A stretch of 6,472 nucleotides of DNA from Anaerolineales bacterium UBA6131 (GCA_002435875.1 DIVN01000011.1:12001-18472); one strand, 5' to 3'. Positions 1 through 6,242 are shown, numbered from the stretch's first letter. Translations and numbers: made by a program. The notes: a model not told the origin generated them from the sequence alone.

Positions 1-163
1 CCCCGTTGTGCACCTCTTCGGCTGGCAGCGTGTCCCAATAGCGAGAAGTCAGGACGGTAACCTGATGGCCGCGTGCAGCCAGACTCTCGGCCAACAGGCG
101 AGCATAGGCGGTCAGCCCGGTCCAGTGCGGATGGTAGTAGGTAAGGACTGTAAGTATGCGCAA
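1..163 (-). CDS. Glycosyltransferase family 4-like protein, N-terminal fragment (runs off window)
   Basis: Only the first 54 codons are present; the gene continues past the left edge. The translation opens with a beta strand (RILTVLTYYHP), then a helix (AYARLLAESLAARGH) and a second strand (QVTVLTSRY). This is the usual start of the N-terminal Rossmann half of GT-B, family 4 glycosyltransferases, in which a nucleotide-sugar donor is used to glycosylate a lipid- or polysaccharide-linked acceptor at the inner membrane face. The common Gly-Gly of the first loop reads Thr-Gly-Leu here. The start is a TTG at 161-163; the frame is open back to 202 but offers no ATG or GTG, and a GGAG lies 11 bases upstream (175-178). 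It begins 39 bases after the stop of the upstream membrane-protein gene, so co-transcription is likely. Family is fairly sure from fold pattern; the specific sugar and acceptor cannot be told. Confidence 0.72.
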   Translation of the reverse strand, partial: MRILTVLTYYHPHWTGLTAYARLLAESLAARGHQVTVLTSRYWDTLPAEEVHNG

Positions 164-202
164 GATCCCAGTTGCTCCGGCGAAGATTACTGCGTCTAGG
201 GT

Positions 203-1195
203 TCAGGACCCAAGCTGGCTCTGTCTCCAGGCGGCCCTGAGGTGACTGTAGCCATATCCCTGGATCCACATGCTGAGCAGACCGAGCACCAACGTAGACA
301 GGTACAAAGACGCGTGCAAGACGAGTGCAGTTCCCAGTGCGGCGTCCTGGCCGATGCCCAACAGGGACAACGAGACCACGGTCAGATACTCAAACACGCC
401 CACGTACCCGGGCGAGGACGGGATAATCATGCCCAATGATGTGACACACAGCACAAGCAGCCCGGCGATGGGCGCGACGGCCAGGTGCATGCCGCGGATA
501 ATCAACTCAAACTGCAGCGCAGCGCTCAGCCAGATGGCGAGAGAAAGGCCCACGACGCGCAAAGCCCGTCTTGGCCTGGCAATCGCCTCGAAACCATCGG
601 TAGCCGCTGCGAAAATGTCTGCGAGCCTCAGGCGACTGCAGAGCGGCACACGCGCAGACAGCGACTGCAGCCGTGCGAGCACGCTTGTGCGTCGCTGCCG
701 CGCGGCCAACAAGAGCAAGAGGCCCGTAACCGCTGCAGCACCGGCGATCAGCATTCCGCGCAGCACTTGCTGCGGCAGGGCAACGGCCGGCACCAGAGCA
801 AGCAACAACAGCACAATGACCAGCGTATCGGCAAAGCGCTCCACAACGATCGTCGAAAGGACGCCCACCGCGCTGCACTGGCCCAACTCGGCACAGAAAT
901 AGGCACGCAGGAAATCGCCCAGGCGAAACGGCAAGAAGTTGTTGAGCAAGTAGCCGATGTTCAGTACATGAAAGAGGCCCTGGGTTGACGCGGCCGTCAC
1001 TGGGTCCAGCAGACCCTGCCAGCGAACTGCGCGCAACAACGCCAACCACGGGCTCAACAGCAGCGCCAGCAGCAGATACGGCACCTGCACGCCCCGCAGG
1101 GTCTGACGCAAGAGCATCACATCTACGCCACGGATTGCCAGGAAGAGGCACCCAGTACTGATCAGGATGCCGAGCCATAGACGCCACTGTTTCAT
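203..1195 (-). CDS. Polytopic membrane protein of the lysylphosphatidylglycerol synthase TM / UPF0104 family
   Basis: A 330-residue, very hydrophobic protein with about seven or eight predicted membrane segments (roughly residues 5-21, 38-55, 78-90, 112-135, 145-165, 212-232, 242-260, 268-282, 290-312). It carries the hallmarks of the LPG_synthase_TM family (Pfam PF03706): NxxLPFRLGDFLRA at about 85-98, the ERFAD element at 119-123, and SSPGYVGVFEY at 260-270. Members of this family include the flippase part of MprF and AglD-like proteins, and are often found in glycan or lipid-modification loci; for stand-alone members the substrate is usually unknown. There is no C-terminal aminoacyl-transferase domain, so this is not a full MprF. 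It sits just before a GT4-like gene and after a GT39-like one, which fits a role in handling a lipid-linked sugar or glycolipid. The ATG at 1195 has no Shine-Dalgarno sequence and sits 8 bases after a perfect TATAAT, suggesting a leaderless message. Confidence 0.85.
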   Translation of the reverse strand: MKQWRLWLGILISTGCLFLAIRGVDVMLLRQTLRGVQVPYLLLALLLSPWLALLRAVRWQGLLDPVTAASTQGLFHVLNIGYLLNNFLPFRLGDFLRAYFCAELGQCSAVGVLSTIVVERFADTLVIVLLLLALVPAVALPQQVLRGMLIAGAAAVTGLLLLLAARQRRTSVLARLQSLSARVPLCSRLRLADIFAAATDGFEAIARPRRALRVVGLSLAIWLSAALQFELIIRGMHLAVAPIAGLLVLCVTSLGMIIPSSPGYVGVFEYLTVVSLSLLGIGQDAALGTALVLHASLYLSTLVLGLLSMWIQGYGYSHLRAAWRQSQLGS

Positions 1196-1203
1196 AACGA
1201 CAA

Positions 1204-1232
1204 ATTATAGCATCGCGCAAGGCATGATGCAA
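1204..1232 (-). promoter_or_regulatory. Predicted sigma-70-type promoter giving a leaderless transcript
   Basis: On the minus strand a perfect TATAAT (1204-1209) is preceded, at exactly 17 bases, by TTGCAT (1227-1232), which matches the -35 consensus only in its first three bases. The -10 box ends 8 bases before the ATG at 1195, so initiation at the usual distance would start the RNA at or within a base or two of the start codon. No Shine-Dalgarno sequence lies between. Promoter and leaderless status are inferred from sequence alone. Confidence 0.6.
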
Positions 1233-1293
1233 AGCAAGGCCACCATTCGGCACAGGAGTCCTGGTGCAGGGCCAGGCTGGGAAAGGCGGGGGG

Positions 1294-3141
1294 TCAGCGC
1301 GACAAGATGCGCTGGCGCATCTGCTCGGCGGAAAGCTGCTCCACCTTCTCGAAGATTAGCGGCTGGGGGTGATCGTAAACGGTGAAGCTTTCGTCGGCCT
1401 TGCCCAGAATTATCACACGGCTGGTGGGACGAGATGCGGCCAACAGGGGCGGCACGCTCAACGGCAAACCCTCTCGCGGGTCATCGACAAGCGTGAGCCC
1501 CGCCAGCTGCGGAAACACGGCTGGAGCCGCTGCCAGCCGAAAGCCAAGCTCCTCGGCGAATAGGGCGTCAAAGTAACGGCTGGTCGTGGGGAAGCTATTG
1601 GCCCATAGGGTAACGGGCCGATACAGCCGCTGGCTGGAGAGCACCACATAGTCACTTGTGACGAGGCCATCAAGCAGGCGCGCCAGCTTGTCCTCGTCAT
1701 CTTGGGCGTGCGAGTCAACGGTGTAGTAGTGTACCCAGCTCGGGCAGCCCAGGTCAAGCTGAGTCCAGCCGCTGGGCAGTGGATCATCCCACCACTCGAT
1801 CATAACCGACGTGTCGGTGCGCAACCGGGGACAGAGCCACTGGCTGGCTTGAATCCAGGGGTGAACCTGACGATACACGTTCATGAAAGCCAAGCTATAG
1901 AGCACAGCTGAGGCGGCCACGGTCAGCAGGGCCAGGGCCAACCCACCCCGCAGCCACTTGCGCCTCGCCCGTGTCAGGCTCAAGTGTGCCGCTCGCCGCC
2001 ACGCCGCAGACCATGTCGCCGCCCCAGCCAGGCACAGGAAAGGCAGCAGCGGCAGGCTGTAGCGCACAAACTTGGCATAGCTGGTGCCCTGCGACAAGCC
2101 GTATATGACCGGCCACGACAGAAACACCATCATCTGGCGCGAAGGCCGTCGCCACGTGCGAAGGGCCAGCCCGGTCATGCCCACCAGCCCAAACAGGCCC
2201 AGGGGCAGGCCCATGGTAAACCACAGCAGTTGCCGCAGTTGGTACAAGTAGGGCAGCGTGCCCACATACTGGCGGGTGTAGGGAAAGTCATGCAAGCCCT
2301 GGGCCATGGCAAGCTCTTGACCGATGCCAAAGACAAAGTTGCGGAGGTCAATCAACGCATAGGGCTGCAGCAGCAGGAAGGAAGCAAGGGCCACCAGCCA
2401 GGTCAGAAGGATGCTCCTGCCAACCTGGGCAACAGCCGCCCGTGCGGCAGGCAGCAGCTGCCGCCACCCCACAGGCTTCTCCCATGCCGTGGCGAGCCAG
2501 GCCAGGGCCGCCACAACCAACAAAGGCAAGAGGCTGACCTTGGTGGCCAGGCCCAGCCCGATGCAGACGCCCAGCAGCACCCCGTCGCGCAAGCGTGCGG
2601 CATTGGCGACGTCCACGGCCTTGGCCACCGCCAGCAAGACAAACAACACAGCGAGAGTGTCCACGGTGTAAAAGTGGGCCAGCTGGATGTGCAGCACAGT
2701 GAAAGCCATCAAGAAGGCGGCAAGCAAAGCGGTGAGGCGCCCAAAAACCTTGCGTCCCAGCAGATACAGAGCAGCGATGCTCGCTGTGTCTACAACGGCG
2801 GCCACCAGGCGACCGAGGAGGTAGAAGCGATTGATCGAGGCCCACGCCGGGTCCAGCCGCGTGGCTGCGGTCACCACCAGGCGCAGAAGGTACAGCGGCA
2901 GCGAACCGTAAGCAAAGAAATGAGGGTTCAATGGGCTATCGACAGAGAAGAACTCCTGCCAACGCCCGGGGATGGAGAGCTTGGCCACGACCATGAGGAT
3001 CTGGCGCTCATCGGGGTGAAAGAAGAGGCCGCGGTCCCAGTCGATGCCATAGATTCGCAGAAGGAAGGCAACGCAACAAATCAGGACGAGGGCCAGGCTT
3101 GCAGCCCAACCGCGAGATACCCGAGAGCCATTGGCCAGCAC
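1294..3141 (-). CDS. GT-C membrane glycosyltransferase (GT39/ArnT/PMT-like)
   Basis: A 615-residue membrane protein. After a first membrane segment (about 12-30) comes a loop with DWDRGLFFHPDE (34-45). The acidic pair there is in the place of the catalytic acidic residue of GT-C enzymes such as ArnT and protein O-mannosyltransferases, which transfer sugars from polyprenyl-phosphate donors on the outer face of the membrane. Many further membrane segments follow (about 80-95, 108-128, 135-155, 160-175, 187-217, 243-262, 305-328, 338-350, 363-380, 398-420), then a soluble C-terminal region (about 421-615). The HPDE-containing loop recalls the many GT39-like proteins of Chloroflexota; donor and acceptor are unknown. 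The start is a GTG at 3141, 16 bases after the stop of the c-di-AMP receptor gene; no in-frame ATG, GTG or TTG lies upstream before a stop, and no clear Shine-Dalgarno is seen, so translational coupling is plausible. TGA is the stop. Confidence 0.85.
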   Translation of the reverse strand: MLANGSRVSRGWAASLALVLICCVAFLLRIYGIDWDRGLFFHPDERQILMVVAKLSIPGRWQEFFSVDSPLNPHFFAYGSLPLYLLRLVVTAATRLDPAWASINRFYLLGRLVAAVVDTASIAALYLLGRKVFGRLTALLAAFLMAFTVLHIQLAHFYTVDTLAVLFVLLAVAKAVDVANAARLRDGVLLGVCIGLGLATKVSLLPLLVVAALAWLATAWEKPVGWRQLLPAARAAVAQVGRSILLTWLVALASFLLLQPYALIDLRNFVFGIGQELAMAQGLHDFPYTRQYVGTLPYLYQLRQLLWFTMGLPLGLFGLVGMTGLALRTWRRPSRQMMVFLSWPVIYGLSQGTSYAKFVRYSLPLLPFLCLAGAATWSAAWRRAAHLSLTRARRKWLRGGLALALLTVAASAVLYSLAFMNVYRQVHPWIQASQWLCPRLRTDTSVMIEWWDDPLPSGWTQLDLGCPSWVHYYTVDSHAQDDEDKLARLLDGLVTSDYVVLSSQRLYRPVTLWANSFPTTSRYFDALFAEELGFRLAAAPAVFPQLAGLTLVDDPREGLPLSVPPLLAASRPTSRVIILGKADESFTVYDHPQPLIFEKVEQLSAEQMRQRILSR

Positions 3142-3157
3142 GGGTGAGACGCGCGAA

Positions 3158-3490
3158 CTAGAAGTGTTCGAACTGGTCTACATTCAGAACAAAGATGGTG
3201 GCCCCGCCGACCTCTACTTCCAGGGGCTGCACCCAGTGTCGAGCAGCGGCCTCCTCACTGAGGGGCAACATGGGGGAGACAAACTCGCGCCGCGCGTGAC
3301 AGTGTTTCTTGAATATAGCCGCAACGGTCTCGACCTGATTCTCCTCAACACCCACAAGGAAGGTGGAGTTGCCACGAACCAGGAAACCGCCGGTGCTGCT
3401 GATCCTGGTCGCCCGATAGCCGTCAGCCATCAGTGCGTCTAGCACAGCGCGGGCATCCACATCCTGCACAATCGCCACGATCAGTTTCAT
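3158..3490 (-). CDS. darA: Cyclic-di-AMP receptor, PII-like (DarA/PstA family)
   Basis: A 110-residue protein that matches the DarA/PstA c-di-AMP-binding family (PF06153) along its whole length, at the family's usual size of about 109. Visible hallmarks are MKLIVAIVQDVDA at the N-terminus, YRATRISSTGGFLVRGNSTF (25-44), VGVEENQVE (46-54), FVSPMLP (70-76) and the ending VEVGGATIFVLNVDQF. Arg26, Thr28, Gly35, Phe36, Asn41 and Gly47 fall at the positions known to line the ligand pocket in the staphylococcal protein. The family forms trimers that bind c-di-AMP in the cytoplasm; downstream partners are poorly known. I chose the ATG at 3490 over the ATG at 3502 because the latter overlaps the Shine-Dalgarno sequence (GGAGG, 3496-3500) and the family begins at MKLI. 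It is first in a minus-strand unit and is followed 16 bases later by the GT39-like gene. Confidence 0.95.
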   Translation of the reverse strand: MKLIVAIVQDVDARAVLDALMADGYRATRISSTGGFLVRGNSTFLVGVEENQVETVAAIFKKHCHARREFVSPMLPLSEEAAARHWVQPLEVEVGGATIFVLNVDQFEHF

Positions 3491-3495
3491 AGCCG

Positions 3496-3500
3496 CCTCC
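3496..3500 (-). promoter_or_regulatory. Ribosome binding site deciding the c-di-AMP receptor start
   Basis: GGAGG on the minus strand, 5 bases before the ATG at 3490. It overlaps the alternative upstream ATG at 3502, which argues against that longer start. Confidence 0.85.
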
Positions 3501-3564
3501 ACACAAGGTTATGCAAGACCGCGATGGCGCCACCGACGAGGACGGTTCACGGCCTCGTGCTTAC

Positions 3565-3594
3565 AGTTTACCATATCCCTAGGCCCTTAGTCAA
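3565..3594 (-). promoter_or_regulatory. Predicted promoter for the c-di-AMP receptor / GT39 unit
   Basis: On the minus strand TTGACT (3589-3594, five of six consensus bases) is followed after 18 bases by TAAACT (3565-3570, four of six), with a TG one base before it as in extended -10 promoters. The predicted start near 3558 would give a 5' leader of about 65-70 bases. No clear riboswitch structure was recognised in that leader. Confidence 0.55.
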
Positions 3595-3596
3595 GA

Positions 3597-3625
3597 TTGG
3601 CAAAGCAGACGGGCTATGCTATCAT
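3597..3625 (+). promoter_or_regulatory. Predicted promoter for the M28 peptidase / selenoprotein unit
   Basis: TTGGCA (3597-3602) and TATCAT (3620-3625) each match five of six consensus bases and are separated by exactly 17 bases. The expected transcript start is near 3632, leaving a short leader of about 30 bases before the ATG at 3662. Its -35 box is 2 bp from the -35 box of the divergent minus-strand promoter. Confidence 0.6.
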
Positions 3626-3650
3626 TGGCGACTTGCGCAGCGCTCCGGCG

Positions 3651-3656
3651 GGAGGG
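3651..3656 (+). promoter_or_regulatory. Ribosome binding site deciding the M28 peptidase start
   Basis: GGAGGG ends 5 bases before the ATG at 3662. It also lies downstream of the predicted promoter, whereas the longer in-frame ATG at 3524 lies upstream of it and would add 46 residues unlike the family. Confidence 0.85.
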
Positions 3657-3661
3657 ATGGC

Positions 3662-4867
3662 ATGACAACGCGACAATCCGAGACCCTGGATCCCATGAAT
3701 CTGGTTCGCGAGCTGACCGCGTTGCCGCACCGCGCGGCAACCAGCGTACACGAGCGCTCAGCCGCTGCGATGCTCGAGCGCAGGCTGAAAGAACTGGGTG
3801 CCACGGTGGAGCGGCAACGCTTCATGACTCCACCGACCTACGTCACCGAGGTTTGGTGGCTGCTCTTGGGGCTGATCCTCGGCCTGCGTTTTCTGCCCAC
3901 CCTGCCATGGGGTGCGCTGCTTCTGGTAATAGCCTCTGTGGCTTTGGCCTTCCACTACTTTGATTGGCGGGCCTCTCCGGTCTCGCGGCTGCCGCCGCGC
4001 GCGGAGGCCGTCAACGTAATCGGCCGCAAAGCACCCTCCACGAAGGCGCAGCGCAAGCTGATACTGATGGCGCACTATGACTCGGCGCCTGTTTCGTTCC
4101 TGTACCGTCCCGAGCGCGTGAAGGGCTTCCGGCAGTCGCTGCGCATGAGTATGGCCGTCATGGTCCTGGCCGTCGTGGTCTCGGTGCTTTACGTGCTTGG
4201 CATCGCCACGACGTGGATGAATCTGGCGCGCTGGGCGCTGGTCATCTACTTTCTGCTGCAGGGTGCTCTGTCCACCATTGATTACCTGCGTCTCGGGTTT
4301 ACGAACGGAGCAGCAGACAATGCCACCGGTACGGCAGCCGCCCTGGTCACCGCGGCACGGCTGTGGGAAGACCCGCTGCCCGACTGGGAAGTGGATCTGG
4401 TGCTCACCAGTGCCGAAGAGGCCAATATGAAAGGGTCTCTGGCGTACTACCAGGCCAACGCTCAGTACCTGGACCGCGACAAGGTCTTCCTGCTGAACCT
4501 GGACAACCTGGGCGCCGGAGACATCAAGGTCGTCACCCGCACAGGAAGCCTGACCAACGTAGATTATGACAATCCGCTCGTCGATGCCGCGCTGGCCGTG
4601 GTGGCCAACGACGCCCGGTTTGCAGGCGTCAAGCCCGGCGTATGGCACACGGGTGACTTTGACAGCATCTGGTTTGCCCGAGCCGGTATTCCCAGCATGA
4701 CCCTCTCGGCCCAGGACGCGCAAGGTCGCATACCGAACCTGCACCGTCCCAGCGATGTGCTGCAAAACGTGGACGCAGCAGTGCCGATGCTGGCGGTTGA
4801 ACTGGCTGAGGCCATCGTTCGCCGCCTGGCAAGCCAGTTGCGTACCGACCAGGCCGTTGCCCAATGA
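3662..4867 (+). CDS. Membrane-embedded M28-family zinc metallopeptidase
   Basis: A 401-residue protein with the complete metal-binding set of M28 (PF04389) di-zinc aminopeptidases: His138 with Asp140 in LMAHYDS, Asp219 in GAADNATGT, Glu252-Glu253 in TSAEEANMKGS, Asp281 in LNLDNLGAGD, and His361 in PNLHRPSD. All expected catalytic and ligand residues appear present, so it should be active. It differs from soluble secreted M28 enzymes in having no cleavable signal peptide and two hydrophobic hairpins: about 64-98 ahead of the first ligand, and about 163-205 inserted between the His-x-Asp and the Asp219 motifs. The even number of spans keeps both parts of the active site on one side; Arg/Lys-rich stretches next to the domain (102-132, 149-161) suggest the cytoplasmic side, but weakly. 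It is first in a plus-strand unit with the redox lipoprotein 73 bases downstream. The peptide substrate is unknown. TGA ends it. Confidence 0.9.
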   Translation: MTTRQSETLDPMNLVRELTALPHRAATSVHERSAAAMLERRLKELGATVERQRFMTPPTYVTEVWWLLLGLILGLRFLPTLPWGALLLVIASVALAFHYFDWRASPVSRLPPRAEAVNVIGRKAPSTKAQRKLILMAHYDSAPVSFLYRPERVKGFRQSLRMSMAVMVLAVVVSVLYVLGIATTWMNLARWALVIYFLLQGALSTIDYLRLGFTNGAADNATGTAAALVTAARLWEDPLPDWEVDLVLTSAEEANMKGSLAYYQANAQYLDRDKVFLLNLDNLGAGDIKVVTRTGSLTNVDYDNPLVDAALAVVANDARFAGVKPGVWHTGDFDSIWFARAGIPSMTLSAQDAQGRIPNLHRPSDVLQNVDAAVPMLAVELAEAIVRRLASQLRTDQAVAQ

Positions 4868-4931
4868 GCGGCAAACCCGAACTGGAGATTCACTCATCTT
4901 GCAGGACGCGCACAAATGCCCTGCCATACTC

Positions 4932-4936
4932 GGAGG
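4932..4936 (+). promoter_or_regulatory. Ribosome binding site of the lipoprotein gene
   Basis: GGAGG followed by TTAC and the ATG at 4941. It fixes the start directly ahead of a lipoprotein signal peptide and excludes the long in-frame extension back into the peptidase gene. Confidence 0.85.
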
Positions 4937-4940
4937 TTAC

Positions 4941-6230
4941 ATGACTTACCGTCGCTCCTTACTGCCTGCACTGCTGCTGATCGCGCTGGTTTCAGCTGGG
5001 TGCAGCCCCAAGCCCGAACCCACACCTACCACTGCCCCCGCCCCCACTGCGACGCCCACAGCCGCCATGCCGGCCGAAGTGGAGATGGGCTTTACGGCGG
5101 AGGGCTTCCCCTATCGCGGGAAAGCCGACGCCAATGTGGTGCTAGTGGAACATTCGGAATACCAGTGACCATACTGCGCCCGTCACACCATCCAGACGGG
5201 CCCGCTTCTGTATGAAGCGTACATTGCCACCGGCAAAGTCAAGCACGTCTTTGTGAACAATCCACTCGAGTCCATCCATCCGCAGGCCGCCAAGGCCGGC
5301 GAGGCCTCCCTGTGCGCAGCCAGGCAGGACATCGCCTCGTTCTGGGCCATGCACGACCTGCTATTCGAGAACACTTCCGAATGGAGCGGCAAAGAGGATG
5401 CCGTCGCCATTTTCAAGGGCTACGCGCGCCAGCTCGATCTGGACACGGCGGCTTTTGACACCTGTCTGGACGGTGGCGAGACTGCCGCAGACATGCGCGC
5501 GCAGGCACAATACAGTGCCAGCGAAGGGGTCAGTGGCGTGCCGGCCTTTAGGATTAACGACTGGGCCGTTTCTGGGGCCCAGCCGTATGAGGTGTTTCAG
5601 GAGACTATCGAGAAAGCGCTGCAGGGCCAGCGCCCACCTCCGACACCCACGCCCCTGCCGGCGGGCGTATCACCCTTCGACGTCAACCCCCAGCAGCCGA
5701 ACTACACCTACACCGGTGACACGACGCGCGGTGCGGCCGACGCCAAGGTTGTGCTGCTCGAGTTCATCGACTTTGCATCCACGAACACCCTGTCGTACTT
5801 CCAGAACATGTGGCCAGCGCTGGTCAAGTCCTACGTGGACGCGGGCAAAGTGCGCATCATCGTCAAGCACTTCCCCGGTGAGACCGAGCAGGCCAACAAG
5901 GCAGCGGAAGCCTCCGAGTGCGCCGGCAAGCAGGGCGCATTCTGGGAGATGCACGACATGCTCTTCGCACAGCAAGCCAAGTGGGCAGAGAGCTCCGACG
6001 CAATCGCGCTGTTCAACGGCTATGCGGCAGAGCTCAAGCTGGACGCGGCGGCCTTTGCTACGTGTCTAGCGGAAGGGCAGACCAAAAGCGGGATAGGCGA
6101 GGATGTCGAGATCGCGCAATGGAACCAGCTGTCCCCCGCACCGCAGTTCGTGTTGCTGCAGGGTGAGCAAGGAAGCATCGTGCCCTCCCAGGATCTTGTG
6201 GCGGCCCTGGACCAACTCCTGGCCCAGTAG
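4941..6230 (+). CDS. Probable selenoprotein: tandem DsbA-like thioredoxin-fold lipoprotein with in-frame TGA
   Basis: Read through the TGA at 5166-5168, this is a 429-residue protein. Residues 1-21 form a lipoprotein signal (basic start, hydrophobic core, SAG|Cys21), followed by a Pro/Thr-rich tether (22-45). Domain 1 (about 55-227) is DsbA/Thioredoxin_4-like: strand VVLVEHSEYQ, active site (TGA)76-Pro-Tyr-Cys79, FWAMHDLLF (134-142), Cys125, Cys175 and a cis-Pro loop GVSGVPAF (Pro201). A second Pro/Thr linker (231-240) leads to domain 2 (about 253-429), a duplicate with FWEMHDMLF, Cys327, Cys375 and SPAPQF (Pro401). Its active site reads Ser280-x-x-Thr283, so it is probably not a thiol redox centre. 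The TGA stands precisely at the nucleophilic cysteine, so selenocysteine is the best explanation; a nonsense mutation or sequencing error remains possible. It would act outside the cytoplasmic membrane as a thiol oxidoreductase. TGA is a normal stop elsewhere in this window. Confidence 0.82.
5166..5168 (+). other. In-frame TGA, probable selenocysteine codon (residue 76)
   Basis: The codon lies between CAG and CCA-TAC-TGC, giving U-P-Y-C in place of the C-P-Y-C typical of DsbA-type active sites. The next base is C, a weak termination context also found at the Sec codon of E. coli fdhF. The frame remains open with conserved protein for 353 codons beyond it. Confidence 0.75.
5178..5214 (+). promoter_or_regulatory. 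Candidate bacterial SECIS region (two competing hairpins)
   Basis: Two mutually exclusive hairpins begin shortly after the TGA. Hairpin A pairs GCCCGTC (5178-5184) with GACGGGC (5195-5201), seven perfect pairs with a 10-base loop starting 17 bases past the TGA, but with no G at the start of the loop. Hairpin B pairs 5189-5196 with 5207-5214, seven pairs around one C-T mismatch, with a 10-base loop CGGGCCCGCT beginning 29 bases past the TGA. B meets the published bacterial SECIS rules (loop 16-37 bases away, G among the first two loop bases); A is the more stable stem. Folding was done by eye. Confidence 0.5.
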
Positions 6231-6242
6231 AAATCATCACCT

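Noticed and set aside
485..1253. Long open frames on both strands over the LPG_synthase_TM gene (485-988 plus, 507-1253 minus)
   Set aside because: They overlap a well-supported family member in other frames and show biased, non-protein-like composition.
1253..1276. Overlapping short hairpins after the GT39 stop (CAGGA/TCCTG at 1253-1263 and CCTGG/CCAGG at 1260-1276)
   Set aside because: The stems are only 5 bp and no T-run follows on the minus strand; too weak to call a terminator.
1984..3147. Plus-strand open frame of 387 codons
   Set aside because: It is antisense to the GT39 gene, rich in Gln, His, Pro and Arg with no recognisable domain; typical shadow of GC-rich membrane-protein DNA.
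3524..3661. N-terminal extension of the M28 peptidase to the ATG at 3524
   Set aside because: The extension overlaps the predicted promoter, has no ribosome site and does not look like the family; the ATG at 3662 has GGAGGG at ideal spacing.
3758..4927. Minus-strand open frame of 389 codons
   Set aside because: It is antisense to the M28 gene, whose zinc ligands are all intact; its translation is low-complexity and resembles no family.
4868..4940. Possible separate promoter for the lipoprotein gene (TTGCAG and CATACT)
   Set aside because: The spacer is 20 bases and the implied start would fall on the ribosome site itself; read-through from the peptidase promoter is simpler.
5166..5168. TGA read as tryptophan or glycine through an alternative genetic code
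   Set aside because: The 203-1195, 1294-3141 and 3662-4867 genes all end in TGA at sensible family lengths, and no other in-frame TGA interrupts a gene.
5253..6230. Separate gene starting at the in-frame GTG at 5253
   Set aside because: It would lack the signal peptide, first strand and active site of the DsbA fold; no ribosome site precedes the GTG, and the frame is continuous with the upstream part through the TGA.
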